DNA of 64,000 nt from the NCBI RefSeq assembly GCF_900110485.1, contig NZ_FODY01000005.1, positions 15,093 to 79,092 of the forward strand, in the 5' to 3' direction. This document shows, piece after piece, positions 1 through 8,143 of the stretch. The position numbers and the translations under genes were made by a program. The stretch comes from Propionispora vibrioides (lineage in GTDB: Bacteria; Bacillota; Negativicutes; Propionisporales; Propionisporaceae). The notes beneath the pieces were generated by a model that was not told the DNA's origin, did not search any database, and saw only the letters and a list, made by a program, of their open reading frames with translations. Every line of letters starts with the position of its first letter. Within the stretch, counting starts at the first letter, position 1.

Positions 1-2
1 TT

Positions 3-590
3 ACCGGAGCTACCGGAGTGACTGGTGCTACCGGTGATCCGGGCGCCACTGGCATTACCGGAGCCACGGGGGTTACCGGAGCTACCGGTGATCCGGGCGC
101 TATTGGAGCGACAGGCGCTACAGGCGTTACCGGGGTGACTGGTGCTACAGGCGTTACTGGAGAAGTCGTTTTGGCTTTTGGATCTTTAAGAGGGAGTAGT
201 GTAGAGACACCAGGGGCAACACTCACATCCGTACCATTTAACGTGGTTGGACCTTTATCAGATACTATCACAGTTAGTCTGTCAGGCAATGAATTAGTGG
301 TAGGAGAAAGTGGAATTTATCAAATAACGGTATCTATTAATGCGGAAGCCACTACTGATCCAGATCCAGATCCAGATCAACCCTATCTAAATGCTATTAT
401 TACTGTCAATGGTACACCGCTTTTTGGTGATACTACTACTTTCTTTAAGATATCTAATAGAAGTAGTTCAACGTTTGTCGCTCAGGCCTCCTTAACAGCA
501 GGAGACGAAGTAGGCGCAAGTATTAGTACGGATTTTCCTATTTTAGGTTATATGAATCGCTCTTTAACTATCATTCAATTAAGTAATTAA
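3..590 (+). CDS. Collagen-like repeat spore-surface protein, 3' part (partial)
   Basis: The reading frame is open to the left window edge, so the N-terminus lies outside. The visible part begins with about 50 residues of Gly-X-Thr collagen triplets ([10 protein letters not shown]-type units). A C-terminal domain of about 140 residues follows, rich in beta-branched residues and starting near AFGSLRG. This architecture is that of BclA-type exosporium glycoproteins, in which a collagen stalk carries a C1q/TNF-like trimeric head. A short Asp-Pro run (DPDPDPDQ) interrupts the head and is probably a loop. No partner genes are visible on the left. Location on the spore surface is inferred from the family and from sigK just downstream on the other strand. 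Confidence 0.8.
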   Translation, partial: TGATGVTGATGDPGATGITGATGVTGATGDPGAIGATGATGVTGVTGATGVTGEVVLAFGSLRGSSVETPGATLTSVPFNVVGPLSDTITVSLSGNELVVGESGIYQITVSINAEATTDPDPDPDQPYLNAIITVNGTPLFGDTTTFFKISNRSSSTFVAQASLTAGDEVGASISTDFPILGYMNRSLTIIQLSN

Positions 591-1006
591 ATAATTTTCA
601 ATGTTAATGAGGAAAAACTAAAATAAAATCGTTAAGTATATTGTCAATTATGAGATCCCGGCGCGGTTATTGACGTCTTTCTTGCTTTGTCATTTCTCCG
701 AAACTATGAGTATAAATGAGATTAATATGAATATTAATTGGTTTCGTGGGAGACAGTTAAGTTACTCTCAATATAGAGATTTTGGATAAGATATATTCGC
801 TTTAAGGAGCTTACCGAAAACCATCAAACGGGGAAATAAAAAAGGCATAGGTTCTGGACTATGATTAGTCCGTGAACCTATGCCTTTTTCATGCTGACAC
901 ATTTGGGGAGATTGAATTAAATTAAACCCTGACCGCTTTATATAGACAATAGTATGGTGTCGTGTACATATCAGCTAAGAAATTATTTAGATATAATACA
1001 ATATCT
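591..1006. other. Intergenic region without a recognised gene
   Basis: About 416 bases between the convergent collagen-like gene and sigK. I see only the bidirectional terminator at 841-888 and AT-rich sequence. No ORF here has a ribosome binding site. Confidence 0.5.
839..889. terminator. Bidirectional rho-independent terminator
   Basis: A long hairpin with arms AAAGGCATAGGTTC and GAACCTATGCCTTT, and an inner stem GGACTA/TAGTCC. It is flanked by A-run and T-run, so it can stop transcripts from the collagen-like gene and from minus-strand transcription. Confidence 0.8.
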
Positions 1007-1729
1007 TTATTGATTATCCTCTGCCGAAAGATTTTTCCCCAGTTTACCGATCGCTCTCTTTTCAATTCTTGACACGTAAGACCGGGATATCCCTAACAAT
1101 TTGGCAATGTCACGTTGTGTTTTCCGGCTGCCGTCCGGCATGCCGAAACGCATCTGCAGCACCCACTTCTCCCTGGTACTCAGACGGTTGATCTGCTTGC
1201 TAAGCCGTTCCTGTTCGCACTGGTTTTCCACAGCTTCCCCCACTACATCGGGCGCCGTCCCCAACACGTCGATCAGCGTTATCTCATTCCCCTCTTTATC
1301 CACTCCGATCGGATCGTACAGGCTGACCTCGGACCGTACCCGACGCGTACTCCGCAGATGCATCAGGATTTCATTTTCAATGCACCGGGCCGCGTAGGTG
1401 GCCAGCCTGATTTTCTTAGCGGGATCAAAGGTATTGATGGCCTTGATCAGGCCAATGGTTCCGATGGATATCAAGTCGTCCACGTCTTCACCGGTATTGT
1501 CAAATTTCTTTACAATATGCGCGACCAGGCGCAGATTGTGTTCAATCAACACACCCTTGGCCTTTTCATCACCGGCTTTGAGCTTCTCCAAATACAGTTG
1601 TTCATCTTTCTCGGAAAGAGGCAAAGGAAACGTATTGTTCGTTATGTAGGAAACCAACAATGCAATTCCCTGAACCACTGCTGTAGCAAAAATAGCTAAA
1701 ACAGACAACAAACCGATCCCCCCCGTCAA
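1007..1729 (-). CDS. sigK: RNA polymerase sporulation sigma factor sigma-K
   Basis: A 240-residue sigma-70 family factor that directs late mother-cell transcription in sporulation. The first ~20 residues are a hydrophobic pro-sequence (LLSVLAIFATAVVQGIALLVSY) of the kind removed by SpoIVFB. Region 2 follows with EHNLRLVAHIVKKFDNTGED, typical of SigK/SigE, and then DLISIGTIGLIKAI and the -10 recognition helix around CIENEILMHLR. Region 4 ends with the helix-turn-helix DIAKLLGISRSYVSRIEKRA. Length and order match full SigK, and there is no skin-type insertion. It stands alone and converges on the collagen-like gene. SigE is the nearest alternative, but the pro-sequence and region 2 wording favour SigK. 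Confidence 0.9.
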   Translation of the reverse strand: MTGGIGLLSVLAIFATAVVQGIALLVSYITNNTFPLPLSEKDEQLYLEKLKAGDEKAKGVLIEHNLRLVAHIVKKFDNTGEDVDDLISIGTIGLIKAINTFDPAKKIRLATYAARCIENEILMHLRSTRRVRSEVSLYDPIGVDKEGNEITLIDVLGTAPDVVGEAVENQCEQERLSKQINRLSTREKWVLQMRFGMPDGSRKTQRDIAKLLGISRSYVSRIEKRAIGKLGKNLSAEDNQ

Positions 1730-1802
1730 ATCTGTCTATTCATTCTATGGAGAGAACACGGGGTTTGTGCCTGTCAGCGGTTTACATCTTTTTGGTAAAT
1801 TC

Positions 1803-2120
1803 AGGGCGTTTTTTCAAACTATCCGAAACAGCCCCTGATAGCACTTTTTATGCCATATTTCGTTAAATCTTTGAAATAGGGGCTACTATTCCTGTAAAAG
1901 TTTATTGATTTAATGAGCCTGCAGGCCTGGCGAGAGATTTTTTCGGCTGGCACGGAAGTAAAATTAGAGGATCGTTGGGCTATTCTAAGATTTTGCTAAC
2001 GCAGCCAGACAGAGAAAGTTCCGCCAGAATGCACAGTGTGAATAAATTGGTGTTTTCTTGACTCGCCTGGCGCAAAAATTACGCGCCACGGATCATTCTG
2101 TCAGTTTAAAAACACGCCCT
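1803..2120. repeat. Family II inverted-repeat element, interrupted by a family I element
   Basis: The left end AGGGCGTTTTTTCAAACT and the right end AGTTTAAAAACACGCCCT are near-perfect inverted repeats. The interior shares TGCCATATTTCGTTAAAT and GGCGCAAAAA with the copy at 3660-3813. Bases about 1900-2056 are a family I element, so the original unit was about 160 bp. Together the two elements fill the ~475-base sigK to 29-codon ORF gap. Confidence 0.7.
1900..2056. repeat. Family I MITE-like element, copy 1
   Basis: It shares with copies at 4842, 9582 and 25358 the stretch GATTTAATGAGCC, then GGCGAGAGATTTTTTC, AAGATTTTGCTAACGC and the closing GTGAATAAAT. The ends are inverted relative to each other (TTGATTTAAT against ATAAATTGG). 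No ORF is present, so any mobility would depend on a transposase elsewhere. Confidence 0.7.
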
Positions 2121-2204
2121 AGCCGTCTCACCAAAACAAAGAAATATTTGAGTTCTCCCCGGCTTTAGGCTATACTTCTCTATAGAATAGGATGGTGAAA
2201 GACA

Positions 2205-2294
2205 ATGACCGAATATATTGGCGATATAGGCATTATTTTTCTTATTGTTTTAATCGGAATCTACATGCTCTGGGACCAGATCTTCCCCGATTAA
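2205..2294 (+). CDS. Possible 29-residue single-span membrane microprotein
   Basis: A short ORF with AGGATGGTGAAAG upstream of its ATG. It encodes an acidic N-terminus, one hydrophobic helix (IGIIFLIVLIGIYML) and a short polar tail. It is too short for standard gene calling. Its 3' end overlaps the 3' end of convergent yyaC by 45 bases. The role is unknown. Single-span microproteins are common in spore formers, but nothing here proves expression. Confidence 0.4.
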   Translation: MTEYIGDIGIIFLIVLIGIYMLWDQIFPD

Positions 2295-2867
2295 AGCCTT
2301 GTCGGCCGGCAAAGTTCCGGCTATATTATATAGTGCCGCCTGCAGGGCAACGCTGATCACTTTGCTGATTTTCATAACCAACGATAGGGACGTGCTCTGT
2401 AAGCTGACTGCACCAATAATCCCCTCACTGTTTACCACACCGGCAAGTGAAATATGGCCAATACAGGGCAGTCGTTTACCAACGGCACTACCGGCTTGGA
2501 TGCCGCCTTCCCATACCTCGATATTCCCCACTTCCGCTGCGGTTCCCAGGCAGGCATCCACGGCGACAATGACCGGATCGTCATATTGCCGGTATATCTC
2601 TTGAATCGCATCCTGCAAATTACCGGCATGCACCGGATTGTCCATCGTGCCGAAAATAGGATACCCTGTAGTTTCTTCCAGAAATGTACCGGTTAAAGGA
2701 CCTAGCACGTCACCGGTGTAACGGTCCGACCCAATACATAATACGACAACCGGCCTGACGGTGAACGTAAACTGCCGCCGCAGCAACCCGATCACCTGCC
2801 GCCGGATCTTTTCCGGCGCTTCTGCATCATATAAATTAGCAATCAGTTTATTTCCGTTATGTTGCAT
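2250..2867 (-). CDS. yyaC: YyaC-type spore protease-like protein
   Basis: A 205-residue member of the YyaC family, related in fold to the GPR germination protease and to hydrogenase maturation proteases. Landmarks are VVLCIGSDRYTGDVLGPLTG near residue 42, GTMDNPVHAGN near 72, and VAVDACLG near 100. The two acidic residues in GSDR and VDAC match the metal-binding aspartates of that fold. ATG with GAGAAAAG upstream. In spore formers it is normally a sporulation-expressed single gene of unknown substrate. The adjacent sigK fits a sporulation setting. Confidence 0.85.
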   Translation of the reverse strand: MQHNGNKLIANLYDAEAPEKIRRQVIGLLRRQFTFTVRPVVVLCIGSDRYTGDVLGPLTGTFLEETTGYPIFGTMDNPVHAGNLQDAIQEIYRQYDDPVIVAVDACLGTAAEVGNIEVWEGGIQAGSAVGKRLPCIGHISLAGVVNSEGIIGAVSLQSTSLSLVMKISKVISVALQAALYNIAGTLPADKALIGEDLVPEHVDSD

Positions 2868-2949
2868 TTTTCTTTTCTCCTTAATAATAACGTCATACTA
2901 ATTTATATGTCACCTTAGCGGCTAATATATCTTAAAACAGCAGACTTAA

Positions 2950-3010
2950 GCCAAACGACAGCGGTATTTTGCAAAAAGCGCTTGCTATGAACGTTCTGAT
3001 AGTTTGGCAT
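2950..3010. repeat. Family II partial copy (right end)
   Basis: GCAAAAAGCGCTTGCTATGAAC and the following TAGTTTG match the right part of the copy at 3660-3813. The left end is missing or strongly diverged. Confidence 0.5.
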
Positions 3011-3015
3011 CCCCC

Positions 3016-3055
3016 AAAAAAACAACCAGACAGAAAACTGTCTGGTTGTTTTTTT
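3016..3055. terminator. Bidirectional terminator
   Basis: AACAACCAGACAG, loop AAAA, CTGTCTGGTTGTT, flanked by A-run and T-run. It lies just after the HD-domain gene on the minus strand. Confidence 0.8.
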
Positions 3056-3626
3056 AGCCAAGCGCCAGATATTGATATTCCGGTTGCTTTACCGCCGCCG
3101 CTAACGCCCCGGTAACAAAAGCAATGTGTTCTTTTAGGTCGACTCCCATATCAGCGGCACTGATCAGAATGGTTTCCCGGTTTACCGCTTTGGCAAACGC
3201 CTTATCCTTCATCTTCTTCATAACCGACTTGACTTCCAGATTATCCAGGCTCTTATCGGGCCGCACCAAAGCGCAGGCAATGATAAAGCCGGTTAGTTCA
3301 TCAACGGCCAACAGAGTTTTCTGCAGCAGCGTCCGCTCACCAGGCCAGTCTCTGGCATGAGATTCCACATGAGTGGCCATTTCGGCGTCATATCCGTGCT
3401 CCTGTAGGATTTCTCTGGCATGTGTCGGATGCTCGTCGGGGTACTTTTCAAAATCAACATCATGCAATAAGCCGACAGCTCCCCAATATTCACTGTCTTC
3501 GCCGAACTTTTCGGCATAGGCTCGCATGGCCACTTCCACCGCCAGACAGTGCTTCAGCAAGACAGGGCTTGCTACATGGCGATTCAGTGTTTCCCAGGCT
3601 TTTTCTCTTGAAATATCCATATGCAT
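3054..3626 (-). CDS. HD-domain hydrolase
   Basis: About 190 residues of the HD superfamily of metal-dependent phosphohydrolases. The metal ligands are visible as H (LLKHCLAVE), the HD pair (VGLLHDVDFEKYPDEHP) and later H residues (HVESHARDW). A C-terminal helical part with KSVMKKMKDKAFAKAVNRE is typical of the stand-alone HD proteins annotated as hydrolase or HDIG-domain protein. AGAAGGATGTG precedes the start; ATG at 3626 or two codons later are both possible. The substrate is unknown; small phosphorylated metabolites or nucleotides are usual for the family. Confidence 0.8.
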   Translation of the reverse strand: MHMDISREKAWETLNRHVASPVLLKHCLAVEVAMRAYAEKFGEDSEYWGAVGLLHDVDFEKYPDEHPTHAREILQEHGYDAEMATHVESHARDWPGERTLLQKTLLAVDELTGFIIACALVRPDKSLDNLEVKSVMKKMKDKAFAKAVNRETILISAADMGVDLKEHIAFVTGALAAAVKQPEYQYLALG

Positions 3627-3659
3627 TCACATCCTTCTTAAAATATATAGTAAAGTCAA

Positions 3660-3813
3660 GAACGTGTTTTCAAACTATCCGCAACATCTCGCAACAGTGC
3701 TTGCTGTGCCATATTTCGTTAAATTTAAGAGACATTATTCTCTCAAAAAATTACTTTGGCCGGCGCAAAAAGCACTCGCCATGAACTATTGAGCTAGTTT
3801 GAAAACGCCCCCT
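3660..3813. repeat. Family II inverted-repeat element, complete copy
   Basis: The ends ACGTGTTTTCAAACTA and TAGTTTGAAAACGCCCC are inverted repeats. The interior carries GCCATATTTCGTTAAATT and GCGCAAAAAGCACTCGCCATGAAC. It is about 154 bp and noncoding, between the HD gene promoter side and the Na/Pi-type gene. Confidence 0.7.
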
Positions 3814-3916
3814 AATAAACTTACCAATTTTTATCTAAAGTCGGACCGGCTTTATATTTATATTCCAGACAATAGGCTCATACAGTGTAAACAGAAAGAC
3901 TAGCGGGAGGGATGGC

Positions 3917-4840
3917 ATGGATAGCCTGATTTCTGTTATAGCTGGAGTCGGTCTGATGCTTGGCGGCATCTTTCTCATGCGGGCAAGCCTCCGGCACTTC
4001 CTTTTACACCGTATACAGCGTCTGTTATATAAACTGACCGTTACTCCCTGGCGCGGCCTGCTGTTCGGCACAGCCGCCGCCGCCCTGATGCAGAGCAGCA
4101 GCGCCTTAACCATGATAACCATTGGCCTGGTGAGCGCAAACTATTTGTCCTTTTACCAGTCGCTAGGAATTATTCTGGGCGCTAATATCGGCACCTGCAC
4201 GACCGTACAACTGATGACACTGAGTGTTTCCGGCACCTATGCCATGCCTTGCTTAGCGGCATCCCTGCTGATCCTGTTGCTATGCAAAAAGCTGCGCTAT
4301 CCGGCTATGTTTCTGGCGGGCATCTTAAGCCTGTTTGCCGGACTGGACTATTTATCCGGCGCCTTAGGAAATCTAGCACAATACAGTGCGATTTTACAAT
4401 GCCTGGCGGCCGCCAGGGATAATCCCTTTTATGGAATTGTCGGCGGTATTCTGATTACCGTGCTTTTTCAGTCAAGCAGCGCCGCTACTGGCGTATTGAT
4501 GGTGCTGGCAAGCGAAGGCTTTCTCTCCCTGGAAACAGCGGCTTACATTATCTATGGCAACAATATCGGTTCTTGCCTGTCTTCACTCTTAGTAGGGGCC
4601 GCCTCGCCGCTGGCGGGCAGACGGGTGGCTGTCGCCCACCTGCTGTTAAACGTGTTGGGCGCCCTTATTGCCTTGCCGTTTACCCCCTTACTCACTTGGA
4701 CGGCCAAAGCCTGCAGCAATGATTTCAGCACCCAAATCGCCTGTATCCATACGATTTTTAATATTGCTTCTTCGGTTGCCGTACTGCCTTTTACCAGACA
4801 ATATGCCCGCCTGATTATCTGGCTGGTCCCGGAAAAATAA
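3917..4840 (+). CDS. Na/Pi cotransporter family protein
   Basis: A 307-residue polytopic membrane protein with about eight hydrophobic segments. It carries the two QSSS signatures that define Na+/phosphate cotransporter II-type repeats: MQSSSALTM near residue 57 and FQSSSAATG near residue 190. The duplicated GANIGTC / GNNIGSC motifs follow each. The ATG at 3917 is preceded by GGGAGGG. It lacks the C-terminal PhoU-like domain found in longer bacterial NptA proteins, so it is a short version. A sodium-coupled phosphate transport role is inferred from family; related short proteins also occur in sporulation loci. Confidence 0.8.
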   Translation: MDSLISVIAGVGLMLGGIFLMRASLRHFLLHRIQRLLYKLTVTPWRGLLFGTAAAALMQSSSALTMITIGLVSANYLSFYQSLGIILGANIGTCTTVQLMTLSVSGTYAMPCLAASLLILLLCKKLRYPAMFLAGILSLFAGLDYLSGALGNLAQYSAILQCLAAARDNPFYGIVGGILITVLFQSSSAATGVLMVLASEGFLSLETAAYIIYGNNIGSCLSSLLVGAASPLAGRRVAVAHLLLNVLGALIALPFTPLLTWTAKACSNDFSTQIACIHTIFNIASSVAVLPFTRQYARLIIWLVPEK

Positions 4841-4841
4841 G

Positions 4842-4984
4842 AAACCGTTGATTTAATGAGCTTGTCGGCCCGGCGAGAGATTTTGGGGCTGGCAAGGAAG
4901 TAAAACCGTAGGAATAGCGGTCCCTATTCAAGATTTTGCTGACGCAGCCAGACGGATACGCAGTGTGAATAAATCAGTGGTTCC
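4842..4984. repeat. Family I MITE-like element, copy 2
   Basis: It starts one base after the stop codon of the Na/Pi gene with AAACCGTTGATTTAATGAGC and ends with AAATCAGTGGTTCC, its inverted counterpart. The interior GGCGAGAGATTTT, CAAGATTTTGCTGACGCAGCCAGAC and CAGTGTGAATAAATC match copies 1 and 4. It also lies just downstream of znuB on the other strand. Confidence 0.75.
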
Positions 4985-4996
4985 CCGGGCAATGGA

Positions 4997-5806
4997 CTAT
5001 GCTTTATTTTCACGCCAGGTCTGCACCACCGCTATCAGGACGTACAGAATAATCGCAGTCATGACTATGGTTCCGCCGGGAGCAATATCCAGATAGAAAG
5101 AAGAAAGCAGGCCGGCCGTAACCGACAGGACAGAAAAGCCAACCGCCCAGCCCAACGTTGCTTTAAAGCCGAGCCGCAGGGAATGTGCTGCCGCCACCGG
5201 TACAATCATCAGGGCGCTGACCAGCAAAATGCCGACAATCGTCATACCGACTACGACAACCAAGGCCGTCAGGATGCTAAAAATCATATTGACCCGACCG
5301 GTATCAATCCCACTGACATTGGCAATGTCCTCATTAAACGAAGACAGCAGCAAAGGCTTGTGCCAAACAAATAAAATACCGCTCACCAGCAGACCGGCCG
5401 CCGCAATTAAGCCGACGTCCTGCAGAGAAACCGTGACAATGCTGCCAAACAGAAAGCTTAGTAAGCCCGAGCTGGGCATCTTCGTCATAGTACTGAAAAT
5501 AATGGCCATAGCTACACCGGCATAAAAAATAATGGCTAACCCCATGTCGGAATACTGGGCGTGCCGGCGTCTGGTCAATTCAATGCCGACCGCTCCGCCA
5601 AGCGTCAGGAGCAATGCCCCGGCCATGGGATAGATGCCGGCCAAATGCCCGGCGGCAACTCCGGCAAAGGCAATATGCCCCAGGCCGTCACCGATCAGCG
5701 ACTGCCGGCGGACTACAACAAAAATACCGATCAGCGGGCACAAAAAAGCGGTAATCAACCCTGCCGCCAGCGCCCGCTGCATAAAATCATATTGAAAAAA
5801 TTCCAA
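4997..5806 (-). CDS. znuB: Zinc/manganese ABC transporter permease (ZnuB/MntB family)
   Basis: An ABC-3 family integral membrane permease with about eight hydrophobic helices. Motifs include GDGLGHIAFAGVAAG and SALMIVPVAAAHSLRL, both typical of ZnuB/MtsC proteins. I place the start at TTG 5806 because GAGGTGAAAGG stands directly upstream; an upstream ATG at 5878 would add 24 residues without a binding site and would run into a repeat element. With that start the protein is 269 residues, normal for the family. It is transcribed after zur and znuC. No solute-binding znuA gene is in the window. Zinc is favoured over manganese only because the adjacent Fur-family gene looks like Zur. Confidence 0.85.
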   Translation of the reverse strand: MEFFQYDFMQRALAAGLITAFLCPLIGIFVVVRRQSLIGDGLGHIAFAGVAAGHLAGIYPMAGALLLTLGGAVGIELTRRRHAQYSDMGLAIIFYAGVAMAIIFSTMTKMPSSGLLSFLFGSIVTVSLQDVGLIAAAGLLVSGILFVWHKPLLLSSFNEDIANVSGIDTGRVNMIFSILTALVVVVGMTIVGILLVSALMIVPVAAAHSLRLGFKATLGWAVGFSVLSVTAGLLSSFYLDIAPGGTIVMTAIILYVLIAVVQTWRENKA

Positions 5807-5842
5807 ACCTTTCACCTCTTTACTGTACCTTGCGTCATTTAA

Positions 5843-5962
5843 AACATAGGATAAACTTGTACGGATTTTTTGTCCCACCAGGCGGAGGAGCCGTGCCTAT
5901 CGGACATAGGTAAGGTGACGACAACAAAGCGGGTGGAAAAAGTTACAAGATTATCCATGTAT
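5843..5962. repeat. Family III inverted-repeat element inside the znuC-znuB gap
   Basis: The ends ACATAGGATAA..TTGTA and TACAA..TTATCCATGT are inverted. The core GGCGGAGGAGCC, CTATCGGACATAG and GTGACGACAAC matches the copies at 9777-9937 and 29859-30017. It lies inside the predicted zur-znuC-znuB transcript. Confidence 0.65.
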
Positions 5963-5968
5963 GTAAGA

Positions 5969-6685
5969 TCAATACCACATATGGCGTCCTTGGGAATGGG
6001 TGGCACGAAATTCCTGGCTGTTGCCCAAAAAGCATAAGCCCCGGTTGATACAAGCCACATTGGTTGCCCAGGCCGCCGCCTTTTCAATATCATGGGACAC
6101 CATGATCACGGTGATGCCCAAGTTCTTGTTCAATGTCCCCAATAATTCATAAATTCGCTGACTGGCGGCATAGTCAATCCCACTGGTAGGTTCATCTAAA
6201 AGAAGCAGGCCGGGGTTGCCGGCCAACGCCATAGCCACCATTACCCTTTGCTGCTGGCCGCCGGACAACTCACCAATGCGGCGATCACGCAAATCACTGG
6301 CCTGCACCAGTTCAAGCATATGTTCCACAATATGTTTAACCACTTTTTTCGGCTGTCTTTTCTGCCGGGTTCCCGCAATCAAGCCCAGTTCGACAACCTC
6401 ACTGACCGTAATCGGAAAATCAGCTGTGTTTTTTCCATAATTTTGCGGTACATAACTAACCAAACCGCCTAGCCGCGCCGCTTTGGCCACCTGCCCGTTA
6501 ATCAGCACCTCACCCCGGTCAGGCGTTAAAATACCGGCGATAATTTTCAGAACGGTACTTTTACCTGCTCCGTTAGGTCCAAAAATCATCAGAAAATCCT
6601 TTGCCGCTACCTGCAGTGAAATATTCTCCAATACCGGCTCACTGCCGTAAGCAAAAGTAATATTGTTCAAACAAACTTCACACAT
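5969..6685 (-). CDS. znuC: Zinc ABC transporter ATP-binding protein
   Basis: A 238-residue ABC ATPase. Walker A is GPNGAGKST near residue 36, the Q-loop follows at VPQNYGKN, the signature is LSGGQQQRV near 140 and Walker B is LLLLDEPT near 158 with the switch His in MVSHD. It energises the ZnuB permease for divalent metal import. It begins 4 bases after the zur stop, so the two are translationally close, and znuB follows after a 160-base gap filled by a repeat element. Confidence 0.88.
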   Translation of the reverse strand: MCEVCLNNITFAYGSEPVLENISLQVAAKDFLMIFGPNGAGKSTVLKIIAGILTPDRGEVLINGQVAKAARLGGLVSYVPQNYGKNTADFPITVSEVVELGLIAGTRQKRQPKKVVKHIVEHMLELVQASDLRDRRIGELSGGQQQRVMVAMALAGNPGLLLLDEPTSGIDYAASQRIYELLGTLNKNLGITVIMVSHDIEKAAAWATNVACINRGLCFLGNSQEFRATHSQGRHMWY

Positions 6686-6689
6686 TCCG

Positions 6690-7121
6690 CTACTCCTTTA
6701 CCGTCAGTCTGCAATCCGCACAAATTCCAAACAGTTCCACCGTATGCCGCACCAGTTCATAGCCGTGGCCGTGCAAGAGTTCCAACAAATGCTGATTGAC
6801 CGGGCAAAAATCGATACAAACCGCCTGACCGCATTTTACGCACACCACATGATGATGGTGGTGATCAGCGGCGGCAAGCTCATAACGGACACCCTCTTTA
6901 CCTGTGCTTTTGATGGGAATGAGCACACCTAACTCAACCAGGACACTGACATTACGGTATACCGTATCCAGGCTGATGTTCGGATAAGCCTCGCGAACAC
7001 TGTGCCAGATGCTGGTTACCGTAAGCGGCTCCGTCGACTCATAAACCTGCTTGATAACAGCCCGGCGCTGCGGGGTTAGCCGGCACCCCTGCTCCTTAAG
7101 TCTTATTACTATATTTTCCAT
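6690..7121 (-). CDS. zur: Fur-family metal regulator, probably Zur
   Basis: A 143-residue Fur-family repressor. The winged helix contains RLTPQRRAVI and SLDTVYRNVSVL. The metal-binding part has a run of five histidines (HHHHH near residue 88) and two CxxC pairs (CVKC, CADC) for a structural zinc. As first gene of a unit with znuC and znuB it most likely senses zinc and represses this operon. PerR and Fur are alternatives; PerR is less likely because of the zinc-transport neighbours. The start is ATG. Confidence 0.8.
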   Translation of the reverse strand: MENIVIRLKEQGCRLTPQRRAVIKQVYESTEPLTVTSIWHSVREAYPNISLDTVYRNVSVLVELGVLIPIKSTGKEGVRYELAAADHHHHHVVCVKCGQAVCIDFCPVNQHLLELLHGHGYELVRHTVELFGICADCRLTVKE

Positions 7122-7250
7122 TTATTGCCTCATTCTTTCTTCATAAAAATAAATATATAAGAAAAGCTCCGGCCATCGCCAGGCGCTTTCGACAAATCAT
7201 CGTATAGCTGAAAAAATAATGGGGAAGCCGCAGCCTCCCCCAAACGATAA

Positions 7251-7919
7251 TTATACTATGCGGCGAGCTCCGATATAGCGGGCTCCCCAATAACCGCTGC
7301 CTAGTTGGTCAGTGACTACGCCACGGCTGGACGTCGCACTGATAAAAGTGCCATTCCCCAAGTAAATACCCACGTGAGAAGGTCCCGGAGCGTATGTAGA
7401 AAAAAATACCAGATCGCCTGGCTGCAACCGGCTATAGGAAACAGCCTGTCCCATGCCGAAGTCATCATCGGCTGTCCGCGGCAGATATACACCGCTTTGA
7501 GCAAAGACAAACTGGACATAACCGGAACAATCGAACCCGCCAGGGCTGGTTCCTCCAAACTGGTACGGAACCCCTGCATAACTCAGGGCATTTTGGATAA
7601 TTCGCCGTGCCATAACACTTGACCCATCGCGGCTTACCGGAATCTCACGGCCCATCAGAAGACGGTAGGTTTGATACCCGACGACACCATCCGCTTCCAA
7701 TCCGTGGTCACGTTGGAAAGCCATCACGGCACCCACCGTTCGGGAACCAAAACTCCCATCCGCTTCGCCGGCATTATAGCCAAAGTCGTTCAGCTTTGAC
7801 TGAATGGCGGCAACCTCCGGTCCGGTATCACCTTTTTCAAACGCCGCGGCAGCACAGGTAACAGAAAACATGCAAAACGCCAACACAAAAAACACAAAAA
7901 AACGAGACACTTTACCCAT
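7251..7919 (-). CDS. Secreted peptidoglycan hydrolase, PG-binding plus NlpC/P60 domains
   Basis: A 222-residue exported protein with a signal peptide in residues 1-25 (FFVFFVLAFCMFSVTCAAAA). A PG_binding_1 domain follows at about 30-90 (DTGPEVAAIQSKLNDFGY, DGSFGSRTVGAVMAFQ). The C-terminal NlpC/P60 endopeptidase domain has the catalytic Cys in GGFDCSGYVQ and His in GPSHVGIYLG. The usual third polar residue lies in FISATSS, where the common His is replaced by Ser, a variant seen in some family members. It should cut stem peptides in the wall or cortex. Its leader is a c-di-AMP riboswitch, which links expression to osmotic and wall state. Confidence 0.88.
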   Translation of the reverse strand: MGKVSRFFVFFVLAFCMFSVTCAAAAFEKGDTGPEVAAIQSKLNDFGYNAGEADGSFGSRTVGAVMAFQRDHGLEADGVVGYQTYRLLMGREIPVSRDGSSVMARRIIQNALSYAGVPYQFGGTSPGGFDCSGYVQFVFAQSGVYLPRTADDDFGMGQAVSYSRLQPGDLVFFSTYAPGPSHVGIYLGNGTFISATSSRGVVTDQLGSGYWGARYIGARRIV

Positions 7920-7921
7920 GT

Positions 7922-8051
7922 ACGGCTCCTCTCACAGCCTCCGAGGTTAGCTGACGGGTTAGGGTTGAGGTTCTCCCTACTCAAAAAAATGAGTTTCACC
8001 CCTTACAAACGGTTCCCCCGTACCTGAGCTGGATTCGGCTTTATCGCTCAC
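7922..8051 (-). promoter_or_regulatory. c-di-AMP riboswitch (ydaO-yuaA type)
   Basis: On the minus strand the leader of the NlpC/P60 gene shows the conserved blocks in order: GCCGAATCC, CGGGGGAACC, GGGGTGAAAC, AGGGAGAACCTC, AACCCGTCAGCTAACCTCGGAGGC and a GAGAGGAG near the gene. These are the ydaO signature segments. Binding of c-di-AMP usually shuts such genes off, typically cell-wall hydrolases and potassium transporters. Confidence 0.85.
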
Positions 8052-8143
8052 AAAGAACAAATATTCAATATTTTTACATAAACTCCTGCCAAAAAATGCG
8101 TAATATTCCTACAAAAATATATTTTTTTCAAAGGACCGGCCGC

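Noticed and set aside
1-165. Tandem repeats that could be read as a direct-repeat array
   Set aside because: They encode in-frame Gly-X-Thr collagen triplets and have no unique spacers, so it is a coding repeat, not a CRISPR array.
1101-1699. Plus-strand ORFs of up to 194 codons opposite sigK
   Set aside because: They are shadows of sigK, without ribosome sites; the minus frame is a full sigma factor.
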